DNA from: an uncultured Ectothiorhodospiraceae bacterium
Lineage (GTDB): Bacteria > Pseudomonadota > Gammaproteobacteria > Nitrococcales > Nitrococcaceae
NCBI GenBank assembly: GCA_913057145.1
Contig: CAJXNJ010000009.1
Coordinates: 1 to 45,869 of the forward strand
Direction of reading: 5' to 3'
Length of the DNA: 45,869 nucleotides
Positions 1 to 8,725 of this stretch are shown here, in pieces. The translations under genes and the position numbers were made by a program. The notes under the pieces are model-generated. The model worked only from the letters and a program-made list of their open reading frames with translations. It made no database searches and was not told where the DNA came from. Numbering within the stretch: the first letter of the stretch is position 1; every line of letters starts with the position of its first letter.

Positions 1-30
1 ATACCGGCGCATCATGCACTGCGACAAGCG

Positions 31-417
31 TCAATCCCCTTCATGGCGGGGTTTGAAGTCCAGAGCGACAGAATTGATGCAGTAACGCAGACCGGTGGGC
101 TCGGGCCCGTCCGGGAAGACATGCCCGAGATGGGCGTCGCAGTTGGCACAGAGCACTTCCGTGCGACGCATGCCCAGGCTATGGTCGGATTCGGTGGCGA
201 TTTCCGCGGCCTGCGCCGGCGCCCAAAAACTCGGCCAGCCCGAGCCGGAGTCATATTTCTGCTCGCTGTCGAATAGCGCCGCCCCGCAGCAGATGCAGTG
301 AAAAACGCCATCCTGCTTGAAATCATTGTAGGCACCGGTAAACGGCCGCTCGGTGCCTTTCTGACGAGTGATCCGATACTGCTCCGGGGTGAGTCGATCC
401 TGCCACTGATCTGCCAC
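31..417 (-). CDS. msrB: Peptide-methionine (R)-S-oxide reductase MsrB
   Basis: Reduces the R form of methionine sulfoxide in proteins, a cytoplasmic oxidative-damage repair step normally recycled by thioredoxin. The 128-residue product is a complete SelR domain. Two CxxC pairs (C41/C44 and C90/C93) match the structural zinc site, and the RYCINS motif supplies the catalytic cysteine C113. GSGWPSFW and [10 protein letters not shown] are family signatures. The start is GTG at 415-417; a strong AAGGAGG ribosome-binding site at 426-432 lies 8 bases upstream, which decides the start. It diverges from serB across 63 bases. No msrA is visible in the window. Confidence 0.95.
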   Translation of the reverse strand: MADQWQDRLTPEQYRITRQKGTERPFTGAYNDFKQDGVFHCICCGAALFDSEQKYDSGSGWPSFWAPAQAAEIATESDHSLGMRRTEVLCANCDAHLGHVFPDGPEPTGLRYCINSVALDFKPRHEGD

Positions 418-480
418 TGCACACGCCTCCTTGAACGATTTGCCCTACAATAACGCGCATCAGCGATATCGAGCGAGCCC
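418..480. promoter_or_regulatory. Divergent msrB/serB promoter region
   Basis: This 63-base gap separates two divergent genes and must hold both promoters unless they lie inside the coding regions. A TACAAT hexamer at 446-451 could be a -10 element for serB. Its complement (ATTGTA) sits in the msrB direction, so the two -10 regions may overlap. No good -35 element is seen for either direction, so this is a weak assignment. Confidence 0.3.
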
Positions 481-1713
481 ATGAGCGAGTCAGACAACGA
501 CGAAGAGATCATTCTGGTCAACATCTCCGGCAGCGACCGGCCGGGTGTGACGGCTGCGCTCATGGGCATTCTCGCCGACTATGACATCCGTATCCTCGAC
601 ATGAGCCAGGCCATGGTCCAGCAGAACCTCGCCCTGGCCATTCTGATTAAACTGCCGGCTGCCGCGCGCAATGCCTCGGCCCTCAAGGATCTGCTCTTCG
701 AGGCGCATAAACTCGACCTTCGCGTCCGCTTTCAGCCCATCAACACCACGGAATACCAGCAGTGGGTGATCGGGGAACATCAGTCCGCCTACGTCCTCAC
801 ACTGCTCGGCCGCCGCGTCACCGCGGCACAGATTGCCCGCATCGCCAGCGTGACCACGGAATACGGCCTGAATATCGAGGATATCGTGCGGCTTTCCGCG
901 CGCAGCCCGCTGCATGATGAAACCGGTTCGAGCCGTGCCTGCCTCGAGCTCAGCCTGCGCGGTGAACCGCGCGATGCCGATGCGATGAAAGCGCAGTTCC
1001 TCTCGATCTCTCGAGAGATGGATATTGATATCTCCTTTCAGGAGGACAATTTTTTCCGTCGCAATCGTCGCCTGGTGGTATTCGACATGGACTCCACCCT
1101 GATCCACGAAGAAGTGATTGACGAGCTTGCGGTCGAAGCCGGCGTCGGCGAGGCGGTTGCGAGGGTCACGGAAGCGGCCATGCGCGGCGAGATTGATTTT
1201 CGTGAGAGCCTCACCCAGCGCGTCGCGCTGCTCGAGGGGCTGGATGCAGGGGTCCTCGAGCGGGTTGCTGAGCGACTCACTCTCACCGAAGGCGCCGAGC
1301 GGTTGATGAAGACACTGCGCGTTCTCGGTTACCGTACCGCGGTGATTTCAGGCGGCTTTGATTTCTTTGGCCAACACCTAAAGCAGCGTTTAAAGCTCGA
1401 TACCGTGCATGCCAACCAGCTTGAGATCGTGGATGGGCGCCTCACCGGCCGGGTGCAGGGAGAGATTATCGATGGCCAGCGCAAGGCTGAGCTGGTGGTG
1501 AGCCTTGCCAATGAGATGGGCATTGAACTGGCACAGGTAATCGCCGTGGGTGACGGTGCCAATGATCTGCCGATGCTGCAGACAGCGGGCCTTGGCATTG
1601 CCTTCCATGCCAAGCCCCTGGTGCAACGCAGCGCCCGTCAGGCGATCTCGACGATCGGCCTTGACGGGGTGCTGTATCTGATGGGTATGAACGACGCCGA
1701 AACGCCGCACTAG
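481..1713 (+). CDS. serB: Phosphoserine phosphatase SerB with two N-terminal ACT domains
   Basis: Hydrolyses phosphoserine to serine, the last step of the phosphorylated serine pathway. Residues about 9-85 and 100-190 form two ACT-like regulatory domains, the first opening with the pattern ILVNISGSDRPGVTA. The C-terminal half is a HAD phosphatase: the nucleophile motif DMDST has D202 and D204, and GDGANDLPML near residue 358 supplies the magnesium-binding aspartates. At 410 residues it matches the long ACT-bearing SerB form of pseudomonads and mycobacteria rather than the short 322-residue E. coli enzyme. The ACT domains suggest amino-acid feedback, by inference. It ends 12 bases before the convergent rplS and has its own terminator. 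Confidence 0.95.
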   Translation: MSESDNDEEIILVNISGSDRPGVTAALMGILADYDIRILDMSQAMVQQNLALAILIKLPAAARNASALKDLLFEAHKLDLRVRFQPINTTEYQQWVIGEHQSAYVLTLLGRRVTAAQIARIASVTTEYGLNIEDIVRLSARSPLHDETGSSRACLELSLRGEPRDADAMKAQFLSISREMDIDISFQEDNFFRRNRRLVVFDMDSTLIHEEVIDELAVEAGVGEAVARVTEAAMRGEIDFRESLTQRVALLEGLDAGVLERVAERLTLTEGAERLMKTLRVLGYRTAVISGGFDFFGQHLKQRLKLDTVHANQLEIVDGRLTGRVQGEIIDGQRKAELVVSLANEMGIELAQVIAVGDGANDLPMLQTAGLGIAFHAKPLVQRSARQAISTIGLDGVLYLMGMNDAETPH

Positions 1714-1740
1714 AGCGCGGGCTGATCAGTCCGCGCTTTT
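1714..1740 (+). terminator. Rho-independent terminator of serB
   Basis: Directly after the serB stop codon, AGCGCGG (1714-1720) pairs perfectly with CCGCGCT (1731-1737) across a 10-base loop, followed by TTTT. The loop itself contains the palindrome CTGATCAG. The hairpin reaches into the last codons of the convergent rplS gene. The reverse strand lacks a T tract, so it should act only on serB transcripts. Confidence 0.75.
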
Positions 1741-2106
1741 GGCACCCTTGGCCCGCACCTTCTCGCGAATACGGGCTGCCTTGCCCTGACGCTCGCGCAG
1801 GAAGTAGAGCTTGGCACGGCGAACATCACCGCGACGCTTGACCTTGATGCTCTCAATCAGCGGGCTGTGGAGCTGGAACACCCGCTCGACCCCTTCGCCA
1901 TGGGAGACCTTGCGCAGCGTAAAGGCCGAGTTGAGTCCACGATTGCGCTTGGCAATCACCACGCCCTCGAAAGGCTGTGCCCGCTCGCGGTTACCCTCAC
2001 GTACCCAGACGTTCACCAGAACGGTATCGCCGGGGTTGATATCGTCCAGGGAGCGACCGGTTTTCTCGATCTGTTCCCGCTCCAGCTCTTCGATGATGTT
2101 GCTCAT
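1726..2106 (-). CDS. rplS: 50S ribosomal protein L19
   Basis: Structural protein of the large ribosomal subunit, at the interface with the small subunit. The 126-residue product has the L19 features [21 protein letters not shown] and [25 protein letters not shown], and is slightly longer than the E. coli protein (115). It is the last gene of the run rpsP-rimM-trmD-rplS, starting 18 bases after trmD, the usual gammaproteobacterial order. Its stop codon lies inside the serB terminator hairpin. No T-tailed hairpin is seen in its own direction. Confidence 0.97.
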   Translation of the reverse strand: MSNIIEELEREQIEKTGRSLDDINPGDTVLVNVWVREGNRERAQPFEGVVIAKRNRGLNSAFTLRKVSHGEGVERVFQLHSPLIESIKVKRRGDVRRAKLYFLRERQGKAARIREKVRAKGAKSAD

Positions 2107-2124
2107 GCCAGCATCCCCTGTCAG

Positions 2125-2862
2125 TCATTTCCTGTGCTCGGCTTTATAAGCACCAAGCAGTGTTTGTTCCTCTTCGCTCAGACCCCGCTGCTCAAGCAGG
2201 TCCGGGCGTTTCTCCCAGGTCCGGCCCAGTGCCTGTTGCGCCCGCCAGCGCGCGATCGCCTGATGATCGCCACTGAGCAGCACCGCTGGCACCGCCAGTC
2301 CTTCCACAACTTCAGGGCGCGTGTAATGCGGACAATCCAGCAGCCCTTGTGCAAACGCATCCTGGGCCGCGGACTCCGAGTGTCCAAGCACCCCGGGCAG
2401 CATCCGGGCAACGGCATCCATAACCACCATTGCCGGGAGCTCCCCGCCACTGACGACATAATCGCCAATGGACAATTCTGCATCGACCTCAAGCGCGATC
2501 ACCCGCTCGTCGATGCCCTCATAACGACCGCAGAGCAGAATAATACGCTGCTCACTGGCCATGGCCTCCACCCGAGGGCCGCTGAGGCAGTCACCCGCCG
2601 GTGAGAGATAAATCACCGGTGCCGGATCACCTGCCGCTCTTGCCGCCCGAATGGTCGAGCGCAGAGGCTCGACGCTCATGACCATTCCCGGGCCGCCGCC
2701 GTAGGGTCGATCATCCACACTCTGGTGGCGGTCGGTGGCGAAATCCCGCGGATTCCAGGTCACCAGCTCAATCAACCCCTGATCGAGCGCCCGGCCGATG
2801 ACGCCCTGAGACATCACTGCCTTGATCATTTCCGGAAACAGCGTAATGACGTCGAAACGCAT
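2125..2862 (-). CDS. trmD: tRNA (guanine-N1-)-methyltransferase TrmD
   Basis: Methylates N1 of G37 next to the anticodon using S-adenosylmethionine, which prevents +1 frameshifting. It is a cytoplasmic SPOUT-family homodimer. The product of 245 residues starts [13 protein letters not shown]. The trefoil-knot motifs are visible as [14 protein letters not shown] and [15 protein letters not shown], with GGGPGMVM in the N-terminal half. It follows rimM by 6 bases and precedes rplS by 18, so it is almost certainly cotranscribed with them. Confidence 0.97.
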   Translation of the reverse strand: MRFDVITLFPEMIKAVMSQGVIGRALDQGLIELVTWNPRDFATDRHQSVDDRPYGGGPGMVMSVEPLRSTIRAARAAGDPAPVIYLSPAGDCLSGPRVEAMASEQRIILLCGRYEGIDERVIALEVDAELSIGDYVVSGGELPAMVVMDAVARMLPGVLGHSESAAQDAFAQGLLDCPHYTRPEVVEGLAVPAVLLSGDHQAIARWRAQQALGRTWEKRPDLLEQRGLSEEEQTLLGAYKAEHRK

Positions 2863-2868
2863 CAGCGC

Positions 2869-3399
2869 CTAAAACTCCGGATCCCAGTCCACCACCATCC
2901 GGCCAGCGGCCAGATCCACCGAGCGGACAAATTCATCAGGGACGTAGGGGATGAGTCGCTCCCGATCACCCTTGACCACCAGCACGTCGTTGGCGCCGGT
3001 TTCCATCAACCCTGTTATCCGGCCGAGCTTCTGACCATCGAGCGTCTCCACGGTCAGTCCCTCGAGCTCTATCCAGTAATACTCACCGGGTGCCGTTTTC
3101 GGGAGCGCTGCACGCTCAACCGTAATGGTGGCACCACGCAGGGCCAGCGCGGCATCCCGATCGCTGACTTCTTCCAATTCCGCCACCAGGCCCCGGCCCT
3201 GTTCACGGCCGCTTTTTACCTGCACCGTCCGACTACCCTCATGGCTGTCGAGCTGCCAGATCGGATAGTCAAAAATATTGCTGCGCGGCCGCGTCCAGGA
3301 GAGCACTTTTACCGCGCCGCGCACACCATGCGCGCCGGCAATCTCACCGAGCACGACCCGCCCGGTGCTCTGCTCAGGCGCTTTGGGCCTCTGCGGCAC
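2869..3399 (-). CDS. rimM: 16S rRNA processing protein RimM
   Basis: Ribosome maturation factor for the head of the 30S subunit, binding protein S19. The N-terminal RimM domain begins [17 protein letters not shown], and the C-terminal PRC-barrel half contains [16 protein letters not shown] and ends VVDWDPEF, as in E. coli (VDWDPGF). The start is uncertain. I take GTG at 3397-3399, giving 176 residues and a 26-base overlap with the end of rpsP, because homologues carry about 14 residues before VLG. A second GTG at 3352-3354 would give 161 residues and no overlap. The reading frame stays open to 3567 inside rpsP, but that extension is not RimM-like. Confidence 0.9.
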   Translation of the reverse strand: MPQRPKAPEQSTGRVVLGEIAGAHGVRGAVKVLSWTRPRSNIFDYPIWQLDSHEGSRTVQVKSGREQGRGLVAELEEVSDRDAALALRGATITVERAALPKTAPGEYYWIELEGLTVETLDGQKLGRITGLMETGANDVLVVKGDRERLIPYVPDEFVRSVDLAAGRMVVDWDPEF

Positions 3400-3643
3400 C
3401 GCTACGACGCGCCTGACGGATGAGCTGGTTAACCCGCTCACTCGGCTTGGCGCCAGTCGCCAACCAGTGGTCCACCCGTGCCAGATCAATCTGCAACGGC
3501 ACTTCCTGGCCGGCTGCCACGGGGTTGAAGAAACCGAGGCGCTCAATGAAGCGGCCATCGCGAGCATTGCGGCTGTCGGTTACCACAACGTGGTAGAAAG
3601 GCCGCTTTTTCGCACCGGCGCGTGAAAGACGAATCGTAACCAT
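3374..3643 (-). CDS. rpsP: 30S ribosomal protein S16
   Basis: Small-subunit ribosomal protein needed for 30S assembly. The 89-residue product starts [20 protein letters not shown], the typical S16 N terminus, followed by [14 protein letters not shown]. The C-terminal tail ([11 protein letters not shown]) is variable in the family. It is the first gene of the rpsP-rimM-trmD-rplS operon. An AGGGA ribosome-binding site lies a few bases upstream of the ATG at 3641-3643, and a candidate promoter overlaps the end of the preceding ffh gene. Confidence 0.97.
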   Translation of the reverse strand: MVTIRLSRAGAKKRPFYHVVVTDSRNARDGRFIERLGFFNPVAAGQEVPLQIDLARVDHWLATGAKPSERVNQLIRQARRSGAAEAQSA

Positions 3644-3682
3644 GCTTGTCCCTAACTGATCAGGTGAACTGATAAACCGTCA

Positions 3683-3711
3683 ATTGTACCCGGGTGACTA
3701 GCGCCCGCCAA
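3683..3711 (-). promoter_or_regulatory. Candidate sigma70 promoter for rpsP-rimM-trmD-rplS
   Basis: On the minus strand, TTGGCG (3706-3711) and TACAAT (3683-3688) are separated by exactly 17 bases, close to the sigma70 consensus. Transcription would start near 3676 and leave a leader of about 33 bases before rpsP. The -35 element lies in the last codons of ffh and the -10 just after its stop, so the ribosomal operon could be expressed separately from ffh. Confidence 0.5.
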
Positions 3712-5107
3712 GCCCCGGCGGAAAACCCCCACCCGGTGGCGGGCCACCCATGCCGCCCGGGGGAAATCCACCGCCGCCGCCCATCTGCCGCATCATCTTC
3801 TTCATGCCGCCGTTTTTAAACTGCTTCATCATCTTCTGCATCTGTTTATGCTGTTTGAGCAGACGATTGACATCCTGCACCTGCAGACCACAGCCGGTGG
3901 CGATACGGCGTTTACGTGACCCGTTAATGACCTCGGGCTTGCGCCGCTCACCCGGTGTCATGGAATTGATGATGGCGATCTGCCGGCGCAGCTGACCGTC
4001 ATTCATTTGCTGATTGACCTGCTCGGTCATTTTGCCCATGCCGGGGAGCTTGTCCATCAGCCCGCCAACACCACCCATTTTGGTCACCTGCTGCAACTGC
4101 TCACGCATGTCTTCAAGGTCAAAGCCCTTGCCTTTTTTGAGCTTACCGGCCATGCGCTCGGCCTGGGCCTTGTCAACGCTGCGCTCCACTTCTTCGACCA
4201 GACTGAGCACATCGCCCATGCCGAGAATGCGGGAGGCCATGCGATCGGGGTGGAAGGCCTCCAGCGCATCGGTCTTCTCACCCATGCCGATGAATTTGAT
4301 CGGCTTGCCGGTGATCTGGCGAATGGACAAAGCAGCGCCACCACGCGCATCACCATCGGCTTTGGTAAGAATAACGCCGGTAAGCGGCAATGCCTGATCG
4401 AAGGCTCTGGCCGTGTTGGCCGCGTCCTGACCGGTCATGCTATCGACAACGAACAGCGTCTCCACCGGCGAGACAGCCTCATGAATACGGCGCGCCTCGC
4501 TCATCATCTGATCGTCGACATGCAGACGACCGGCCGTATCCACCAGCAGCACGTCGTAGTAACCGGTCCGGGCACGCTCCAATGCCTCTCGGGCAGCTGC
4601 TACCGGATCCGCATCCGCTGCCGTGGGCTGGAAATCCATGCCCACCTCACCGGCGAGGCGCTCGAGCTGGTCGATTGCCGCTGGTCGGTAGACATCCAGC
4701 GAGACCGCCAGGACTTTCTTTTTCTCCTGTTCAACCAGACGCCGGCCCAGCTTGGCCAGACTGGTGGTCTTGCCGGAACCCTGCAGGCCGGCGACCATCA
4801 CTACAGCCGGCGGACGGGCGCTGAGGTCGAGCGCATCATTGCGCTCACCCATCACCCGGATGAGCTCGTCATTGACGATCTTGATGAAGGCCTGGCCCGG
4901 GGTGAGACTCTTCATCACCTCAGCACCCATGGCCCGTTCACGGACATCAGCGATGAAGTCCTTGACCACCGGCAGGGCAACGTCGGCCTCAAGCAGGGCC
5001 ATGCGCACTTCGCGCAGCGACTCCTGAATGTTCTCCTCGGTCAGGCGCCCCTTGCCGCGTATACGCTTGCCAATCGCCTCGAGGCGATCACTGAGATTAT
5101 CGAACAT
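3698..5107 (-). CDS. ffh: Signal recognition particle protein Ffh (SRP54)
   Basis: GTPase that binds signal sequences on nascent chains together with 4.5S RNA and hands them to FtsY at the membrane. The 469-residue product starts MFDNLSDRLEAIGKRIRGKG (N domain). The G domain has the P-loop GLQGSGKTT at 107-115 and the DTAGR motif near 190. The methionine-rich M domain runs from about residue 300 and includes the RNA-binding region with SRKRRIATGCG. I chose ATG 5105-5107; an upstream in-frame start adds nine unconserved residues. The last 27 or so residues are a Gly/Pro-rich tail with PPGG and PPPGGG motifs, longer than the short MPPGFPGR-type tail of E. coli. Confidence 0.96.
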   Translation of the reverse strand: MFDNLSDRLEAIGKRIRGKGRLTEENIQESLREVRMALLEADVALPVVKDFIADVRERAMGAEVMKSLTPGQAFIKIVNDELIRVMGERNDALDLSARPPAVVMVAGLQGSGKTTSLAKLGRRLVEQEKKKVLAVSLDVYRPAAIDQLERLAGEVGMDFQPTAADADPVAAAREALERARTGYYDVLLVDTAGRLHVDDQMMSEARRIHEAVSPVETLFVVDSMTGQDAANTARAFDQALPLTGVILTKADGDARGGAALSIRQITGKPIKFIGMGEKTDALEAFHPDRMASRILGMGDVLSLVEEVERSVDKAQAERMAGKLKKGKGFDLEDMREQLQQVTKMGGVGGLMDKLPGMGKMTEQVNQQMNDGQLRRQIAIINSMTPGERRKPEVINGSRKRRIATGCGLQVQDVNRLLKQHKQMQKMMKQFKNGGMKKMMRQMGGGGGFPPGGMGGPPPGGGFPPGLGGR

Positions 5108-5146
5108 AATGCATGGGCTCCGAACGGACAGCACTGTTTGCCCTCG

Positions 5147-5155
5147 ATTGTAACA
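5147..5155 (-). promoter_or_regulatory. Candidate extended -10 promoter of ffh
   Basis: On the minus strand TGTTACAAT forms an extended -10 element (TG, one base, TACAAT), with the hexamer at 5147-5152. No recognisable -35 lies 17 bases upstream, which is acceptable for extended -10 promoters. Transcription would begin near 5140, leaving a leader of about 33 bases before ffh. Confidence 0.45.
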
Positions 5156-5227
5156 GCGCTCGAACCGCTCGGGGTTCTATGCGAAGATGCCAGCTACTAT
5201 GGATGTCGCGAACACTGGCGCGCTCGA

Positions 5228-6034
5228 ATGATCCACGGGCTTGGCATTTCAGCCTCAGTACTGCTTTATGGCCTGGCAATGCTGGCATTGCTGGCAGGCC
5301 TGCGCGGCACTGTGACCGTGACAAAGGGCGAACAGGGCGCGATGGGCCTCGCCGCGCCGGCCCTGCTGCTGCATGCAGTTTTGCTGTGGCAGGCGACCTG
5401 GAGTGTAGCGGGCATCAACCTGTCCTTTTTCAATGCGCTGTCGCTGCTTGGCTGGCTGATGGCCCTGATGCTGGTTCTCGCAGCCATCCGTCAGCCGGTG
5501 CACAGCCTCGGGCTGATCATCTTCCCCATTGCCCTGCTCGGGGTGCTGCTTGCCGGTATCACCGGGAGTCCGGGCCAGACCCTGGTGCCGTTGGGCGCCG
5601 GTATTGATGTCCACGTCATCAGCTCCGTGGTCGCCTATGCCGTACTGGGTCTTGCCAGCGCACAGGCGCTTTTGATTGCCTGGCAGGAACATGCCCTGCG
5701 CCACGGCGGGGCGGGTGCGATTCTCGGCCTGCTGCCACCGCTTCGCGGCATGGAAGCTCTGCTGTTTCAGCTGCTCGGCAGCGGATTTATTCTGCTGTCC
5801 ATCTCACTGGTCACTGGCTGGCTTTTTGTCGCCGATCTGTTCGCGCAGGATCTCGTTCATAAAACCGTGCTCACCATGCTTGCCTGGGTGGTGTTCGGCG
5901 GACTGCTGCTCGGCCGCTATCGCGCCGGCTGGCGCGGTCGCACGGCGATCCGCTGGACGCTATCAGGGTTTGTCCTGCTGGCCCTCGGCTACTTCGGCAG
6001 CAAAGCGGTTCTCGAGCTTATTCTCGGACGCTGA
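5228..6034 (+). CDS. YpjD/CcsA-like inner-membrane protein
   Basis: Predicted 268-residue integral membrane protein of the CcsA/HemX-like cytochrome c assembly family, resembling E. coli YpjD. It has about eight hydrophobic segments, starting with SASVLLYGLAMLALLAGL, and the short family pattern HVISSVVAYAVLGLASAQAL. The tryptophan-rich haem-handling signature (WGxxWxWD) of true CcsA is not visible, so cytochrome assembly activity should not be assumed. The frame stays open leftwards to 4007 across ffh, but only the part from ATG 5228 is membrane-like. It diverges from ffh by 120 bases and precedes the CorB-type gene by 12 bases, the same ffh-ypjD-yfjD order as in E. coli. Confidence 0.85.
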   Translation: MIHGLGISASVLLYGLAMLALLAGLRGTVTVTKGEQGAMGLAAPALLLHAVLLWQATWSVAGINLSFFNALSLLGWLMALMLVLAAIRQPVHSLGLIIFPIALLGVLLAGITGSPGQTLVPLGAGIDVHVISSVVAYAVLGLASAQALLIAWQEHALRHGGAGAILGLLPPLRGMEALLFQLLGSGFILLSISLVTGWLFVADLFAQDLVHKTVLTMLAWVVFGGLLLGRYRAGWRGRTAIRWTLSGFVLLALGYFGSKAVLELILGR

Positions 6035-6046
6035 GCAACACCTGTC

Positions 6047-7333
6047 GTGAACACCATCCCACTGCCCGTCCTGTTTCTGATTCTCGGCGTCCTGGTCCTG
6101 TTATCCGCCAGTTTCTCGAGCTCCGAGACCGCGCTGATGACACTCAACCGCTATCGCCTCAAGCACTTGGCCGGCAGCGGGCACCGCGCGGCAAAGCGCG
6201 CCGAGAAACTGCTGCAGCGCCCGGACCGTCTGATCGGCATCATCCTGCTTGGTAACAATTTCGTGAACATCTCAGCCTCGGCGGTGGCCACCATCATCGC
6301 CCTGCGGCTTGGTGGCGAAGGCGCCATTGCAGCGGCAACCGGGCTGCTTACCCTGGTGATTCTGATCTTTGCCGAGGTCGCCCCGAAAACCCTGGCGGCG
6401 CTGCGTCCCGAGCGTGTGGCTTTCCCCGCCTCCTATGTCCTGGGCCCGCTGTTGAAGCTGCTCTATCCACTGGTCTGGCTGACCAATGGGATGGCCAACG
6501 GGCTGCTCTCGCTGCTGGGCGTGCGGCCGGAAGAGGGTGAGCCCTCGGCACTCACCCGAGAAGAACTGCGCACCGTGGTGAATGAGGCAGGCGCCATGAT
6601 TCCGCGGCGACATCAACGCATGCTGCTCAGCATCCTCGATCTCGACCGGGCGACCGTGGACGACATCATGGTCCCGCGCAATGAGGTGGTCGGCATCGAC
6701 CTGACCGATGACTGGCGCGAAATCGCCCGCCAGATCAGTGAGTCCGAGTACACCCGACTACCGGTCTTTGAGGGAGGAATCGATCATATCCGCGGTATTC
6801 TGCATGTCCGTCGCATGCTCACCGCCATGCTCGATGGCGAACTCACCCGCGAGCGACTGCTCGAGCATGTCCGGGATCCCTACTTCATCCCGGAAGGCAC
6901 CCCCTTGCATGTTCAGATGATCAACTTTCAGTCGCAGCGGCGGCGCATCGGGCTGGTTGTCGATGAATACGGTGAATTCCTCGGGCTGGCCACGCTGGAG
7001 GATATCCTCGAGGAGATCGTGGGTGAATTCACCACCGATCCGGCGGAGGCCGTGCGCGATATTCATCCACAGCCTGATGGCAGTTATCTGGCCGCTGGCA
7101 GCGCCAGCACGCGCGAGCTCAAGCGTCTACTCAACTGGGACCTGGCAGCAGACGGCCCCAAGACGCTGAACGGACTGATTCTTGAGCATCTGGAGACCAT
7201 CCCGGAGCCGGGGACCAGCCTGCTCATCGACGGCCATCCGGTCACGGTCCTGCAGACCGAAGAGAATCGCGTCAAAGTCGCGCGGCTTGATCACCGGGTT
7301 GCTTCAGCCAAAGCGGCAAAGCCGCAGGACTGA
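6047..7333 (+). CDS. CorB-type (HlyC/CorC family) CNNM/CBS-domain transporter
   Basis: Inner-membrane protein of the CNNM/CorC family, linked to magnesium or cobalt export. Residues 1-180 form the DUF21 transmembrane domain, with SSSETALMTLNRYRLKHLA and LLGNNFVNISAS as family motifs. A CBS pair lies at about 205-330 (MVPRNEVVGID and RRIGLVVDEYGEFLGLATLEDILEEIVGE), followed by a CorC_HlyC domain. The 428 residues match E. coli YfjD. The start is GTG at 6047 with no strong ribosome-binding site; coupling to the upstream ypjD-like gene is likely. Its TGA stop directly abuts the stop of the convergent cysS. Confidence 0.9.
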   Translation: MNTIPLPVLFLILGVLVLLSASFSSSETALMTLNRYRLKHLAGSGHRAAKRAEKLLQRPDRLIGIILLGNNFVNISASAVATIIALRLGGEGAIAAATGLLTLVILIFAEVAPKTLAALRPERVAFPASYVLGPLLKLLYPLVWLTNGMANGLLSLLGVRPEEGEPSALTREELRTVVNEAGAMIPRRHQRMLLSILDLDRATVDDIMVPRNEVVGIDLTDDWREIARQISESEYTRLPVFEGGIDHIRGILHVRRMLTAMLDGELTRERLLEHVRDPYFIPEGTPLHVQMINFQSQRRRIGLVVDEYGEFLGLATLEDILEEIVGEFTTDPAEAVRDIHPQPDGSYLAAGSASTRELKRLLNWDLAADGPKTLNGLILEHLETIPEPGTSLLIDGHPVTVLQTEENRVKVARLDHRVASAKAAKPQD

Positions 7334-8725
7334 TCATCGACTGCGCCGCCACTGGGTACCACCGGCTGCATCCTCAAGCACCACGCCCTCGGCAAGCAAC
7401 TGATCGCGAATGGCATCGGCGCGCGCAAAATCCCGGGCCTCTCGCGCCGCCGTGCGCTCAGCCACCAGGGCCTCAATGCGCGCGGCATCATCAGCCTCGC
7501 CGGCATTGGCCACCTCGGCCTTGAGCCAGACTTCGGGATCCTGCAGCAGCAGGCCGAGCACGCCGGCCAGATGACGCAGAGTCAGACCCAGCTCATCGGC
7601 ACGCGCGATGTCCCCGGCCTCGCGGGCACGGTTGATTGCCCGGGCCAGATCAAACAACACCGACAACGCAAGCGGGGTATTAAAATCATCGTCCATCGCC
7701 TCGATGAAGCGGGCAACCATCTCTGAGTCAGGCTGCTCCGCTTCTCCCGGCAATCCGCGCAGAGCTCCATAGAGACGCTCGAGGGCGCTGTGGGCCTGCT
7801 CAATGGCCGCCTCGGTGTAGTTCAGTGGACTGCGGTAATGGCTCGAGAGCAGAAAATGGCGAACGGCCTCCGCATCATGACGGGCCAGAATGTCGCGGAC
7901 GGTGGTGAAATTACCCAATGATTTCGCCATTTTCTCGTCGTTAATGCGCACATGTCCGTTATGCATCCAGTAATTGACAAAATGCTCACCGGTGGCCGCC
8001 TCGGACTGGGCGATTTCGTTTTCATGGTGGGGGAATTTCAAATCAAGCCCGCCGCCATGAATATCGAAATGATGGCCCAGGCAATGCGTTGACATCGCTG
8101 AGCACTCAATATGCCAGCCCGGCCGACCATCACCCCAGGGCGAAGGCCAGCTCGGTTCACCTTCACGGGCGGCCTTCCAGAGCACGAAATCAGCCGGATC
8201 GCGCTTATGCTCTCCCGGTGCAATACGCGCGCCGGCCCTGAGTTCATCGAGTCGCTTGCCGGAGAGCGCACCGTAATCGGCAAACTGCGAGACGGCATAG
8301 TAGACATCACCGCCGGCGGCGTAGGCATAGCCTTTGGCAATCAGCTGTTCAATCATGCCGATGATTTCGCGCATATGTGCTGTCGCCCGCGGCTCCTCAT
8401 CCGGGCGCAGACAGCCAAGGGCGTCCGCATCCTCGTGCATGGCCTCGATGAACCGCTCGGTCAGCCGATCAATGGGCTCACCGAGCTCCGCGGCACGGCG
8501 AATGATCTTGTCATCGATATCGGTAATGTTGCGGATATAACGCACGCGATAATCGCGATAGCGCAGATAGCGCACCACGGCATCGAACACCACCATGGCC
8601 CGGGCGTGGCCCAGATGGCAGAGATCATAGACGGTCATCCCGCAGACATAGAGGTCCACCTGCGGTGGATTGATGGGTGTGAACGCCCGCTTCTCACCGC
8701 TCAGGCTGTCATGAATCTCAAGCAT
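7334..8725 (-). CDS. cysS: Cysteinyl-tRNA synthetase
   Basis: Class I aminoacyl-tRNA synthetase charging tRNA-Cys. The catalytic domain shows a zinc ligand C28 in [10 protein letters not shown], the HIGH-type motif HLGH at 37-40, [12 protein letters not shown] with another zinc cysteine, [13 protein letters not shown], and a KMSKS loop written KMAKSLGN near 266. The DALR and C-terminal anticodon regions follow, ending GTQWRRSR. Length 463 is normal. The start ATG at 8723-8725 lies inside the end of gltX (8-base overlap), so the two synthetase genes are probably translationally coupled. It meets corB stop to stop at the sequence TGATCA. Confidence 0.96.
   Translation of the reverse strand: MLEIHDSLSGEKRAFTPINPPQVDLYVCGMTVYDLCHLGHARAMVVFDAVVRYLRYRDYRVRYIRNITDIDDKIIRRAAELGEPIDRLTERFIEAMHEDADALGCLRPDEEPRATAHMREIIGMIEQLIAKGYAYAAGGDVYYAVSQFADYGALSGKRLDELRAGARIAPGEHKRDPADFVLWKAAREGEPSWPSPWGDGRPGWHIECSAMSTHCLGHHFDIHGGGLDLKFPHHENEIAQSEAATGEHFVNYWMHNGHVRINDEKMAKSLGNFTTVRDILARHDAEAVRHFLLSSHYRSPLNYTEAAIEQAHSALERLYGALRGLPGEAEQPDSEMVARFIEAMDDDFNTPLALSVLFDLARAINRAREAGDIARADELGLTLRHLAGVLGLLLQDPEVWLKAEVANAGEADDAARIEALVAERTAAREARDFARADAIRDQLLAEGVVLEDAAGGTQWRRSR

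Noticed and set aside
1-30. Any feature at the left edge before msrB
   Set aside because: Thirty bases with no recognisable gene end or structure; any neighbour lies outside the window.
3354-3399. Alternative GTG start of rimM at 3354
   Set aside because: It would leave only a few residues before the conserved VLG motif, fewer than homologues; the upstream GTG at 3399 is preferred, though this is not certain.
4007-5227. A 407-codon open stretch in front of the YpjD-like gene, on the plus strand
   Set aside because: It lies fully antisense to ffh, has no membrane segments or recognisable motifs, and looks like a reading frame opened by GC-rich codon use. The real gene begins at ATG 5228.
7313-7325. 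GCGGC-AAA-GCCGC hairpin near the end of corB, as a terminator
   Set aside because: There is no T tract on the plus strand. On the minus strand only three T residues follow, so at best it is a weak element for cysS.
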